Shown: positions 18,489 to 26,322 of the stretch, piece by piece
How positions within the stretch are numbered: position 1 is the stretch's first letter
Layout of the letters: each line of letters starts with the position of its first letter
Origin: an uncultured cyanobacterium
GTDB lineage: Bacteria; Cyanobacteriota; Cyanobacteriia; CACIAM-69d
Length of the DNA stretch: 56,557 nucleotides
Direction of reading: 5' to 3'
Assembly: GCA_937883785.1 (NCBI GenBank)
Contig: CALGDE010000162.1
Location: 1-56,557 of the forward strand
Notes under the pieces: model-generated
The model's input: only the letters and a program-made list of their open reading frames with translations
Told to the model about the DNA's origin: nothing
Database searches by the model: none
Position numbers and translations under genes: made by a program

Positions 18489-20525
18489 TTAGGGCTCAGG
18501 CAGGCTGATGGAGCAGGCAAACACCTCGTCCATCCGGATTTCTTCCACCCGTACGCTGCGCTTAATGCCCAGGCTGTCTAGGTAACTAATGGGATCATTG
18601 GGATCAAATACCTTGCCGTCGTAGAACTGAATGGGTAAGCGATCGCGCTCTCCCGAAGGCAGCCCCAATCCCTTCGCCGCTTCAGCAAAGGCAGTGGTGT
18701 CATTGATGCGCTCCACAAACTCCACCCAGTTGCGGGGGAACGGCACCACTTCCCAGCGAGCCATTTCCGCCAAGGTCCACAGGGACTGCACAAAGTCAGG
18801 GCAATTTGCTTTATTCACGAAGAATTGGTTGTAAGCCACCTCTTCCTTCGCATCTTCTCCCAAGCCACGCTTATAGGGATAGGCAAACCCTGGAGCGATG
18901 GTCTCCGGTGATGCGCCCACATACTCAGTGCGAGCCAGCATATCCACAATCTCCTCGCGGTTGCGGCGATCGTCGCAGTATTCGCAGGCTTCCAACAGGG
19001 CAGAAATCAGCGCCACGTGGGTTCTGGGATACTTCTGCGCCCACTCCTCTTTGACCCCCAGCACCTTTTCAATATGCCCCGGGAACAGCTCTAGGTCTGT
19101 TTTCAATACCACGCCCAACCCTTGAGCCACCGCCAGCGAGTTCCAGGGTTCACCCACACAGTAGGCGTCAATATTGCTGGCTTTCAGGTTAGCCACCATT
19201 TGGGGCGGCGGCACGATCGCCACGCTCAAATCCCAATCGGGGTCAATTTCTCCCGACGCTAGCCAGTATCGCAGCACCAAGTTGTGCATGGACGCCGGAT
19301 GCACCATCGCAAAGGTGTGCACCTTATCCGGGTCGCGGGCAATGTAATTTTTAAAGGTGGCCAGGTCTGTGATGCCTTGGTCGTACAGGCGCTTGCTCCA
19401 GGTAATGGCGTTCCCGTTTCGGGATAGCACCATGGAAATTTGCGTGGTCACCGGATCGCGATCGCCCGCCCCCAAGGTCATGGCAATGGGCATTCCTGCC
19501 ACCATCTGCGCCGCATCCAAACTGCCCGTGCTGATCCCGTGGGAAATGGCTTTCCAACTGGGCTTGCGCACCAGGTTAACCCCCGTCAGTCCGTGCTTCT
19601 CAAAGAATCCTTTCTCCTTCGCCACCACCAACGGCGCACAGTCCGTTAGGGGAATAAAGCCCAGCTCCAGATCCACTTTTTCCAAACCAGCCGCATTGGG
19701 CACCGCCGCAGGCACCGGCGCTGGGCGCTGTTCTTTGCGTTTCTTGGTGCGCTTTTGCTGGTTAAGGAAATACACCATCTCGTTGCGCATGGCGTAGTAG
19801 CTGGGGTGATTAACCACCTCCATGCGCTGGCGAGGTCGAGGGATATCCACGTCTAAAATTTGACCAATATGGGCCGCCGGTCCCGTGGTCAACATCACCA
19901 CGTGATCGCTCAGCAGCAACGCCTCGTCCACATCGTGGGTCACCATAATGCAAGTAATCTTGCACTCCTCACAAATTTGCATCAGTTGCTCTTGCAAACC
20001 ACCGCGAGTCAGCGCATCGAGCGCACCAAAGGGCTCATCCAACAGCAAAATTTTGGGACGAATGGCCAGGGCTCGGGCGATCGCCACCCGCTGCTTCATC
20101 CCCCCAGAAATCTGAGCCGGATACTTATCCGCCGCATGATCCAACCCCACCATTTTGATATGGTGCTCAACGGCCTCCTTCTGCGCCGCCGTCGACAGCT
20201 CCTTGCAGGCTGTGGTTACCGCCAGCTCAATATTCTGCCGCACCGTCTTCCAAGGCAACAGCGAGTAATTTTGAAACACCACCATCCGGTCCGGCCCCGG
20301 ACTATCCACCTGCCGTCCTTCCAAAACCACACCGCCCTCGGTGGGCTGGTCAAGCCCCGCCACAATATTCAATAGGGTGGATTTGCCACAACCCGAGTGT
20401 CCAACCAGGGAAATAAACTCCCCTTGCTGGACCTGTAGCGAAATATTTTTTAGGGCAACGTATTGACCACCACTGGGCAAATCAAAGGCGCGATCAACGT
20501 GGTCAACTTCTAGAAACGAAGGCAT
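18489..20525 (-). CDS. nrtC: Nitrate ABC transporter NrtC: ATPase fused to NrtA-like regulatory domain
   Basis: Residues of about 1-255 are an ABC ATPase (Walker A GHSGCGKST, signature SGGMKQR, Walker B ILLLDEPFGALD, switch VTHDVDEA). Residues of about 285-660 resemble NrtA (FIPLTDCAPLVVAKEKGFFEKHG, PPPQMVANLKASNIDAYCVGEPWN, quoted in part). In this family the C-terminal domain mediates ammonium/nitrogen-status inhibition of uptake. I start it at the ATG giving MPSFLEVDHVD (678 residues); a TTG ten codons earlier is also open. It lies between nrtA and nrtD. A family-A element fills much of the gap to nrtA. Confidence 0.95.
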   Translation of the reverse strand: MPSFLEVDHVDRAFDLPSGGQYVALKNISLQVQQGEFISLVGHSGCGKSTLLNIVAGLDQPTEGGVVLEGRQVDSPGPDRMVVFQNYSLLPWKTVRQNIELAVTTACKELSTAAQKEAVEHHIKMVGLDHAADKYPAQISGGMKQRVAIARALAIRPKILLLDEPFGALDALTRGGLQEQLMQICEECKITCIMVTHDVDEALLLSDHVVMLTTGPAAHIGQILDVDIPRPRQRMEVVNHPSYYAMRNEMVYFLNQQKRTKKRKEQRPAPVPAAVPNAAGLEKVDLELGFIPLTDCAPLVVAKEKGFFEKHGLTGVNLVRKPSWKAISHGISTGSLDAAQMVAGMPIAMTLGAGDRDPVTTQISMVLSRNGNAITWSKRLYDQGITDLATFKNYIARDPDKVHTFAMVHPASMHNLVLRYWLASGEIDPDWDLSVAIVPPPQMVANLKASNIDAYCVGEPWNSLAVAQGLGVVLKTDLELFPGHIEKVLGVKEEWAQKYPRTHVALISALLEACEYCDDRRNREEIVDMLARTEYVGASPETIAPGFAYPYKRGLGEDAKEEVAYNQFFVNKANCPDFVQSLWTLAEMARWEVVPFPRNWVEFVERINDTTAFAEAAKGLGLPSGERDRLPIQFYDGKVFDPNDPISYLDSLGIKRSVRVEEIRMDEVFACSISLPEP

Positions 20526-20574
20526 GGTGAGAGTCGGCAGCGTAACCGATAACAATTAAATAAAATTCAGCTAG

Positions 20575-20700
20575 GGCGTGTCATCAATTCAGTGCCAGAA
20601 GCCTTACACAGTGGGGAGTAAACGCCCTTTTTAAACAAAAAGTGTTAGGGGCTGAAACCCCTTATAGCTCGTGACTTTGAGATTTAATTGGTGACAGCTC
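20575..20700 (-). mobile_element. Family A MITE-like element, copy 3 (nrtA-nrtC gap)
   Basis: Read on the minus strand it begins GAGCTGTCACCA and ends TGATGACACGCC. It is flanked by CTAG (20571-20574) and CTAA (20701-20704). Internal TTTCAGCCCC and AAAGGGCG motifs match the other copies. At 126 bp it sits between nrtA and nrtC, 46 bases before the nrtC start. Confidence 0.75.
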
Positions 20701-20859
20701 CTAAATAAAACCCAGCGTTTGCCATAGGCCCTAGCGGGGAAGTTTGCCCCCGCTAGATTTAGCGTCGTCAGCCCAAAGACTTGCAAGTCCAAAGACTGGA
20801 GCAACAACGTCCTTCACCGAAGACACTTGGAGTCACAGTGTCTTCGGCTCCCCATGCCC

Positions 20860-22260
20860 TTAGCTAAAGGCATAGGTGCGAGGACGACCCGCGCGAATAT
20901 CAAAGCCGTTGATATAGCCCACCGGGTCAGAAGGATCAAATTCACGACCGTCGATAAATACAGAGCCTGGCTCCACCTTGTCCCGCTCACTGGGATACTC
21001 AATACCCAGCGCATCGGCCACTTCCATATACACCGTGGGGGGGAATACCTTTTCGATAATTTCATCGGCGTCAGCGGGATACTCCTTAATATCCGGCAGC
21101 TGATTCCAACGAATCATCTGGGTTAATAGCCACACACCGTGGGACTTCCAAGGATAGTTGGCATTATCGGGACCGGTCATATAGTCGGTCTCGATGAAAT
21201 TAAACAGGTTGAAGTCAGGGATCTTCTTCACCCGATCCTCGTTGTCGAAACCACCGTAGTTGTAGGTTCCGGTCATGGACGCCTTAGCGTAATCAACCTT
21301 GGCGTTCACGTAGGGACGGCGAGAAATAATCTCCACAATCTCCAGACGGTTGTCCATAACATCGCAATATTCGCAAGCCTCAATCACGGCTGCGACCATG
21401 GCTTTGGCGGTGTTGGGATTCTCATCAATCCAGGACTGCATGGTACCCAGCACCTTCTCAGGGTGCCCTTGCCACACATCGCGATCAACGGTGGCGGTGA
21501 AGCCTACACCATCGAACACAGCCCGCTGGTTCCAAGGCTCACCCACGCAGTAGCCGTCCATGGTACCCGCCTTCATATTCTCCACCATCTGCGGGGGCGG
21601 AATCACAATCAGCTTCACGTCCTTCTCAGGATCGATGCCCATGGCGGACATCCAGTAGCGGGTGTTGTAGTTGTGCATGGAGGACGGGAACACCATGGCA
21701 AACGTGGGAGGCTCACCCTGGCCGGTGATGTACTTCTTGTACTCAGCGCCAAACTCGTCAAAGCTGGCGTACTCGTACCAAGGGCGGATACCCGCGTCCC
21801 AAGCATTCTTGGATAGGGTCATGCCGTTACCGTTACGGTCCAGCATCATTAGCGATCGCATGGGAGCCTTATCGGGCCCCAACTCGGTCAACAGGGGCAT
21901 ACCACACAGGGCGTGGGAAGCATCCAAGCGCCCTTGAATCAGTCCGTCACGAACCGTTGCCCAGCTCGCTTCCTTACTGATGGTGACGTTTAGACCGTAC
22001 TTCTCGAAGAAGCCCTTTTCCTTGGCAACAACCAAGGGAGCACAGTCCGTTAATGGAATAATGCCGATGGTTAAATCAGTTTTTTCCAAGGTGCCAAAGT
22101 CGGGAACTTCAGCCCGTCCTAGCACCTGTCCCTCACCGCCGGATGATTCACCCTCACCGGCAGGCTGGTCATCACCCCCGCCACCGGTACAAGCTGCGAA
22201 GGTAAAACCAGCAGCAGCCAAACTGGAATACTTCAAAAATTGACGACGATTTAGAGTCAT
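20860..22260 (-). CDS. nrtA: Nitrate-binding lipoprotein NrtA
   Basis: NrtA is the periplasmic substrate-binding protein for nitrate and nitrite, anchored as a lipoprotein. The N-terminus has a twin-arginine-like RRQFLKYSS followed by a hydrophobic segment and a lipobox ending FAAC (Cys about residue 23), then a Gly/Ser/Glu-rich linker. The core shows IGIIPLTDCAPLVVAKEKGFF, FAMVFPSSMHNY and DGYCVGEPWNQRA, all NrtA hallmarks. I begin at MTLNRRQFL (466 residues) because the signal peptide must be N-terminal; the frame is open 52 codons further upstream but without protein character. It is transcribed after nrtB, which reverses the usual A-B order. Confidence 0.95.
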   Translation of the reverse strand: MTLNRRQFLKYSSLAAAGFTFAACTGGGGDDQPAGEGESSGGEGQVLGRAEVPDFGTLEKTDLTIGIIPLTDCAPLVVAKEKGFFEKYGLNVTISKEASWATVRDGLIQGRLDASHALCGMPLLTELGPDKAPMRSLMMLDRNGNGMTLSKNAWDAGIRPWYEYASFDEFGAEYKKYITGQGEPPTFAMVFPSSMHNYNTRYWMSAMGIDPEKDVKLIVIPPPQMVENMKAGTMDGYCVGEPWNQRAVFDGVGFTATVDRDVWQGHPEKVLGTMQSWIDENPNTAKAMVAAVIEACEYCDVMDNRLEIVEIISRRPYVNAKVDYAKASMTGTYNYGGFDNEDRVKKIPDFNLFNFIETDYMTGPDNANYPWKSHGVWLLTQMIRWNQLPDIKEYPADADEIIEKVFPPTVYMEVADALGIEYPSERDKVEPGSVFIDGREFDPSDPVGYINGFDIRAGRPRTYAFS

Positions 22261-22435
22261 AGGTTCTTCTCTTCGGGTTAAACCGCTCGTAAGTAAGTAG
22301 TGAATTTGCTTTGCCGCCACACAGAAATCTGCGTGATACGTCACCTTTGACTCCCTAGAGGTAAAACTGTTTAAGAAAGGGGGAGGATGGTTAAATCCCT
22401 TAAACCTATCTTTCACAAAAGTTTTCGAAGGCTAG

Positions 22436-22607
22436 GGCATGTCATCGGCTAGGGGATCATCAATTCAGTGCCAGAAGCGTTACGCAGTGGGAGTGCACGC
22501 CCCTTGAAAACAAAATGTTTTGAAAAACAAAATGTTTTGAAAAACAAAATGTTCCGGGGCTGAAACCCTTGTGAATAGAGGCTTTAAGGCTTAAATGACG
22601 ACAGAAC
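22436..22607 (-). mobile_element. Family A MITE-like element, copy 4, enlarged
   Basis: Both ends are recognisable (GGCATGTCATC at low coordinates, TGACGACAGAAC at high coordinates), flanked by CTAG (22432-22435) and CTAA (22608-22611). It is 172 bp instead of about 125. The extra length comes from a second end-like segment near 22450-22470 and from a 17-bp tandem array at 22506-22555. Confidence 0.65.
22506..22555. repeat. 17-bp tandem repeat inside the nrtB-nrtA gap
   Basis: The unit AAAACAAAATGTTTTGA occurs about 2.7 times head to tail. Each unit is itself nearly palindromic (CAAAA/TTTTG). It expands the centre of a family-A element. Confidence 0.85.
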
Positions 22608-22721
22608 CTAAGCGCAAGATGCAGGGAACTGTTCTATGGCGAAGGTGTGATGGCGTAAAGAGGAGCGAACTCGCCACGACAGGGCTGGTGATGTGAACCA
22701 AGCCCCACCATGGCGTGGGTA

Positions 22722-23585
22722 TTAACCTTGGGCGGTGGTTTGGCCAATAAGCATACGCTCAACCCAGGCAACAAACTGGTCTAGCAGCAGTCCCACAACT
22801 CCAATAACGAGCAGGGAGAACACAACCAAACTGATATCGCCGGTGTTGTACACGTCCCACACAAAGAAGCCAATTCCGGTGCCTCCGGTCAACATCTCCG
22901 CCGCAACAATTACAAGCCATGCAGTTCCCAAACTTAGGCGCAAACCGCTAAAGATGTAGGGCAGCGTTGAGGGAATGATGATTTCTGTAACCACCTGCAG
23001 CTTCGACATTTTGAGAACTCGGGCTACGTTCCAGTAGTCTGAGGGGATTTTTTGAACGCCCAGTGCAGTGTTAATCAACGTTGACCACAGAGAAGTGACA
23101 ACGATGACAAAAACGGCTGGTAAATCTTGATTCTCAAAGGCAGAGAAGATCACGATACCGACGGGCAGCCATGCCAAAGGAGAAATGGGCTTACCGATTT
23201 GCACCAGGGGCATGATGGCTTTGGACGCTTTTTGAGAGGTGCCCACCCAGAACCCTAGGGGCACAGCAATAATGGTGGCGATCGCAAATCCAATGGCAAC
23301 CCGTCCCAGGCTGTAAAGGGTTAGGAAGAAAATTCCTTCATCACCGGTGGTGGTGGAAAAGAAGTTTTCTAGATATGGAATGCTGTCTTGAATGGTTTTT
23401 TCAATGCTTGGAAGCTTACTTAAATTGCCTTCCGTCAGTTTGGCAACAATGCTCCAAACAATTAAAACAGCGAAGAAACCCAGGGCAGGGAAGATAACGT
23501 TTTCTCCTCCACGACCTAAGAATTTGCTAATGAATTTGGCGAAACCATTCGCCTTCTTTTGTTCAAGTGGAGTTACTGAGGTCAT
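22722..23585 (-). CDS. nrtB: Nitrate ABC transporter permease NrtB
   Basis: NrtB is the membrane-spanning subunit of the nitrate importer. It has about six hydrophobic segments and the binding-protein-dependent permease signature around residues 190-230 (YWNVARVLKMSKLQVVTEIIIPSTLPYIFSGLR, quoted in part), with the EAA-type loop that contacts NrtC/NrtD. I use the ATG giving MTSVTPLEQKKANGF (287 residues); the longer frame starts at a TTG 17 codons upstream. It is the first gene of the cluster, ahead of nrtA, and an NtcA-type site lies 120 bases upstream. Confidence 0.94.
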   Translation of the reverse strand: MTSVTPLEQKKANGFAKFISKFLGRGGENVIFPALGFFAVLIVWSIVAKLTEGNLSKLPSIEKTIQDSIPYLENFFSTTTGDEGIFFLTLYSLGRVAIGFAIATIIAVPLGFWVGTSQKASKAIMPLVQIGKPISPLAWLPVGIVIFSAFENQDLPAVFVIVVTSLWSTLINTALGVQKIPSDYWNVARVLKMSKLQVVTEIIIPSTLPYIFSGLRLSLGTAWLVIVAAEMLTGGTGIGFFVWDVYNTGDISLVVFSLLVIGVVGLLLDQFVAWVERMLIGQTTAQG

Positions 23586-24275
23586 TGGCCGTATGGAATT
23601 TCGGTCGTGGAAGTCTTGGAAAACAGTAGAAATCAATACTGTTTTTGTGCTTTTGCATTCACCTCAGACATTCCCCCCTAAAGGCTTTTCCTCGGTGATT
23701 GCCGGTAGATATTATTACCTATCCATTGAGCTGTCCGGTGGTGCCAGTGATAGCTAGAACATTTTGCAAAAGCAATAGTTCAAACCGGACAAAATGTTTC
23801 TTTTCGCCCTTGTCTTTAGGCAATAGGCATCAAGTTGTGCGCATTCTATGGGAGGGAATAATCGAGTTTTGTAACTTAGATAACATTTGTTTGGCGGTGC
23901 GTTTTTTGCATAGGTGCCATGTTTTATTTTTTTACTGCTTTTCAAGGGGTGGGAGCCGTTAAATTCAGCGCTGCTGGTGCGTGGTGAAAACCATTTCGAT
24001 GGCTATAAGCCCCTGTTTATAAGCCTTTGTGAAAAAAGCAGTGTCCCTGGCGATCCCCAACCTTTCTCCACCCAGTCAAAATTTCCATCCATGTCAAAGG
24101 CACAGTCCGGAATATTTTTTCGCATTGAATTTATGCAATTACTGAATTTTCCTGGAAATATCCTTAGGTTGGTGAGGTGTGAGCGGATATTTACCCAATG
24201 GCTTTTTAAAGGGGCATCCTTCGCAGTGACCGGTTAGCATTGGGGCATCGAAATGTCTCCCGTTTGGTGTAGGTT
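23586..24275. other. Divergent promoter region nrtB / pentapeptide gene
   Basis: The 690-base non-coding region between divergent genes contains the NtcA-type site at 23705-23718. No other gene or repeat family was recognised. The 24000-24240 part would hold the promoter of the exported pentapeptide-repeat gene. Confidence 0.5.
23705..23718 (-). promoter_or_regulatory. NtcA-binding site upstream of nrtB
   Basis: GTAGATATTATTAC fits the NtcA consensus GTA-N8-TAC exactly, and its flanks extend the dyad (GGTA to TACC). It lies 120 bases from the nrtB ATG. NtcA, the nitrogen-control Crp-family activator, usually sits about 22 bases before a TAN3T -10 box. At that distance on the minus strand only a weak TTTAGG is seen, so the exact promoter is uncertain. 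Confidence 0.7.
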
Positions 24276-25697
24276 ATGGCTATTTTTTGTCGCAATATGC
24301 ATTTCAAAAGCTTTGCCGGTGGGATGTTGGCGGTGTTGGGCACCTTTGGGGCGATCGCCACGGCGGGGAAAGTCCACGCCAACGTGCCGGAAGAGGCGGC
24401 GGAGGTGTCGCGCATGCAAACTTTGAACCGAGAAATGCTGCTGCGTACGGGGGCTTGTGTGGGCTGTAATTTGCGGGGCAATGATTTAACGGGACAGAGC
24501 CTGTTTAATGCCCAGTTGCGGGGGGCAGATTTGCGCGAGGCGATTTTGGTGCGGGTGAATCTGCGGGGGGCGGATTTGCGGGAAGTGGATTTAAGCGGGG
24601 CGTTTTTGTGGGGCAGTGATTTAACGGGGGCACGGCTGGAGGGGGCGCGACTGTGCGGCACGGTGATGCCCACGGGGGCGCGGTTGGATATTGGTTGTCC
24701 ACCGCCGCGCCCGGTTAATTCGGTGCAGCGCACCCGGTGGGGGTCGGCGGCAATTCCCGTGGGACGGTTAGGGGGGTGGATGGAGGATCCGGGGACCGGT
24801 GCCCAGGCGGTACGGGCGGTTCCGGCGGTGACGGGACAGGTGGTTGTGGATGACGATCAGGTGAGCCCGTCGGAGGATGGGTTGCCCCAGGTGGTGATGA
24901 GCGTGGACGGGTTGCGCGGTCGGGCGCGAGGGTTGTTGGAGTCGGATGGGAAGGATATTTGGAGTATTGAGTTGGTGCCGGGGCGGATCCAGGTGCGGCT
25001 ATTGGGGAATTTTCTGCGATCGCGCCTGGAAATCCTGGATGAAGATGGCGAGGTGGTGGCATCGGGGGGCAACACGGTGACGTGGGAAGTGCCGCAGGAA
25101 GGGCGTTATGGCATTTCGGTGCAGGGGTTTCGACCGGAGCGCCCCTATGAGCTGGCGGTGGAGATTGATCCGGCGGGTGGCTTTGAAGGCGAAGCGCTGG
25201 AAGGGGTTGAGGAAGAGGATGATTTTGAGGTGCGATCGCCGGCTTCTGTGGGCAGCGCTCCCCGTGCCGCCTCCTTTGGCACCGCTGATTCTGACCCAAA
25301 TATTGACCCCACCATTGAAACCAATGAGTCGGAGGGGGAAGTGGAGACAACGGTGGGGGCCATCGACCCTCGGGTAACGATGCCGGTGGATCCCGTTGAG
25401 CCGCGGGCGTTGTCCCTGGAGATTTCCACGGGGGAGGGGTTCGCTGAGGGGGTGGTTCAGGAGGGGCAATCCTCCACCTGGCTGGTAACGTCCCGTCCGG
25501 GGGAGTTGGAAATGGCGATCGCCAGCGAAGAGGATGGCGCTCGATTTACGGTGCGGGATCCTCAGGGGCGCGTGGTGGCGGAATTGGTGAAAGAGGCAGA
25601 GATTTTTGTCCCGGCGGATGGCATTTATGAGGTTGAAGTTGAGACGCGGAGAGACATTGAGATTGCCCAGTATGCCCTGACGGTGCTGTTGAAATGA
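24276..25697 (+). CDS. Exported pentapeptide-repeat protein
   Basis: The 473-residue protein has an N-terminal signal-like segment (hydrophobic around residues 12-34, cleavage plausible after VHA). A short pentapeptide-repeat block follows at residues of about 62-125 (LRGADLREAIL, LRGADLREVDLSGA) that would form a right-handed quadrilateral beta-helix. Two CxxC-like cysteines (ACVGC) precede it. The C-terminal 300 residues contain two pre-peptidase-like beta domains (WSIELVPGRIQVRLL and STWLVTSRPGELEMAI) separated by an acidic linker. It is probably periplasmic or extracellular. Met8 is an alternative start. It is divergent from the nitrate operon and not obviously related to it. Confidence 0.8.
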   Translation: MAIFCRNMHFKSFAGGMLAVLGTFGAIATAGKVHANVPEEAAEVSRMQTLNREMLLRTGACVGCNLRGNDLTGQSLFNAQLRGADLREAILVRVNLRGADLREVDLSGAFLWGSDLTGARLEGARLCGTVMPTGARLDIGCPPPRPVNSVQRTRWGSAAIPVGRLGGWMEDPGTGAQAVRAVPAVTGQVVVDDDQVSPSEDGLPQVVMSVDGLRGRARGLLESDGKDIWSIELVPGRIQVRLLGNFLRSRLEILDEDGEVVASGGNTVTWEVPQEGRYGISVQGFRPERPYELAVEIDPAGGFEGEALEGVEEEDDFEVRSPASVGSAPRAASFGTADSDPNIDPTIETNESEGEVETTVGAIDPRVTMPVDPVEPRALSLEISTGEGFAEGVVQEGQSSTWLVTSRPGELEMAIASEEDGARFTVRDPQGRVVAELVKEAEIFVPADGIYEVEVETRRDIEIAQYALTVLLK

Positions 25698-25854
25698 TTG
25701 TGGGTTTATTAATGTTGGGGTGATGTTCGACCGTTTTGTATCTGGCTTTGTTGTTTAACTCCGCCCCTTGTTTCACCGTTGATTTAGCGTCTTAGAAGCC
25801 AGCGTTTGGTTTGGCGTTCATTTAGCATTCACCAGCGCCGAGGTTTGCTGTCCC

Positions 25855-26094
25855 ATGATGTCCCCTGAGCCCGATTTTCCCCACAAGGTGCTGTCGTTTC
25901 CTTACCGTTCTTGGACGCTGGAAATCACCCAGGGGCAGGTGGGTGACCAGATTATTTTCTCGGTGTGGGCTAGTCACAAGCTCGGTAGCGCGATCGCCGT
26001 CCCTCGGGCAGATAGTCGGGAACAGGCTATCCGTTGGGGTAAACGCTATGTGGACAAGCGCCTTGATCCAGGAGGGGCGCGATATCAATTTTAG
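25855..26094 (+). CDS. Small conserved-looking hypothetical protein
   Basis: The 79-residue product has a compact, plausible fold: an aromatic beta segment (VLSFPYRSWTLEITQG), a second (IIFSVWASH) and a C-terminal helix with AIRWGKRYVDKRL. It resembles short cyanobacterial proteins of unknown function. Two adjacent ATG codons allow a 79- or 78-residue product. A family-B repeat starts 30 bases after its stop. Confidence 0.6.
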   Translation: MMSPEPDFPHKVLSFPYRSWTLEITQGQVGDQIIFSVWASHKLGSAIAVPRADSREQAIRWGKRYVDKRLDPGGARYQF

Positions 26095-26125
26095 GGTTGG
26101 CGGCTTTTACGGCTATTTCTGAGGC

Positions 26126-26315
26126 TATAGTCAATTGCTGAATTAATAGAACAGTCAGCGATCACTGAGGACTTCGACTACGTGGTGGCTGAGCGTAGCC
26201 GAAGTCCTCAGCCACCACGTAGTCGTTCGCGCAGCGTTTGCGAAGCAAATAGTGCGGGTTTAGCCTCGATTGAGCAGGTCAAAAGTGTTCTGTGTTTTGC
26301 GCAACTCACTATATT
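26126..26315. mobile_element. MITE-like repeat, family B copy 2, with nested palindromes
   Basis: The outer ends are TATAGTCAATTGCTGAATTA and, read inward from the right, TATAGTGAGTTGCGCAAAAC. Compared with copy 1 at 4121 it carries an internal insert made of two overlapping inverted repeats (26165-26224). It lies between the small hypothetical gene and a convergent TPR gene. Confidence 0.65.
26165..26224. repeat. Two overlapping, mutually exclusive palindromes
   Basis: Palindrome 1 pairs CTGAGGACTTCGACTACG with CGTAGCCGAAGTCCTCAG (one mismatch). Palindrome 2 pairs GACTACGTGGTGGCTGAG (26176-26193) with CTCAGCCACCACGTAGTC (26207-26224) perfectly. They share bases, so only one can form at a time. 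The GCTGAGCGTAGCCGAAG core is a widespread bacterial intergenic repeat motif. Confidence 0.85.
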
Positions 26316-26322
26316 TTTGAAG

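Larger units (their letters stand above)
22261..22721. other. nrtB-nrtA intergenic region
   Basis: The 461-base gap contains an enlarged family-A element. The remaining bases have no gene. A promoter for nrtA could lie between 22261 and 22430, but no GTA-N8-TAC was found in it. Confidence 0.5.
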
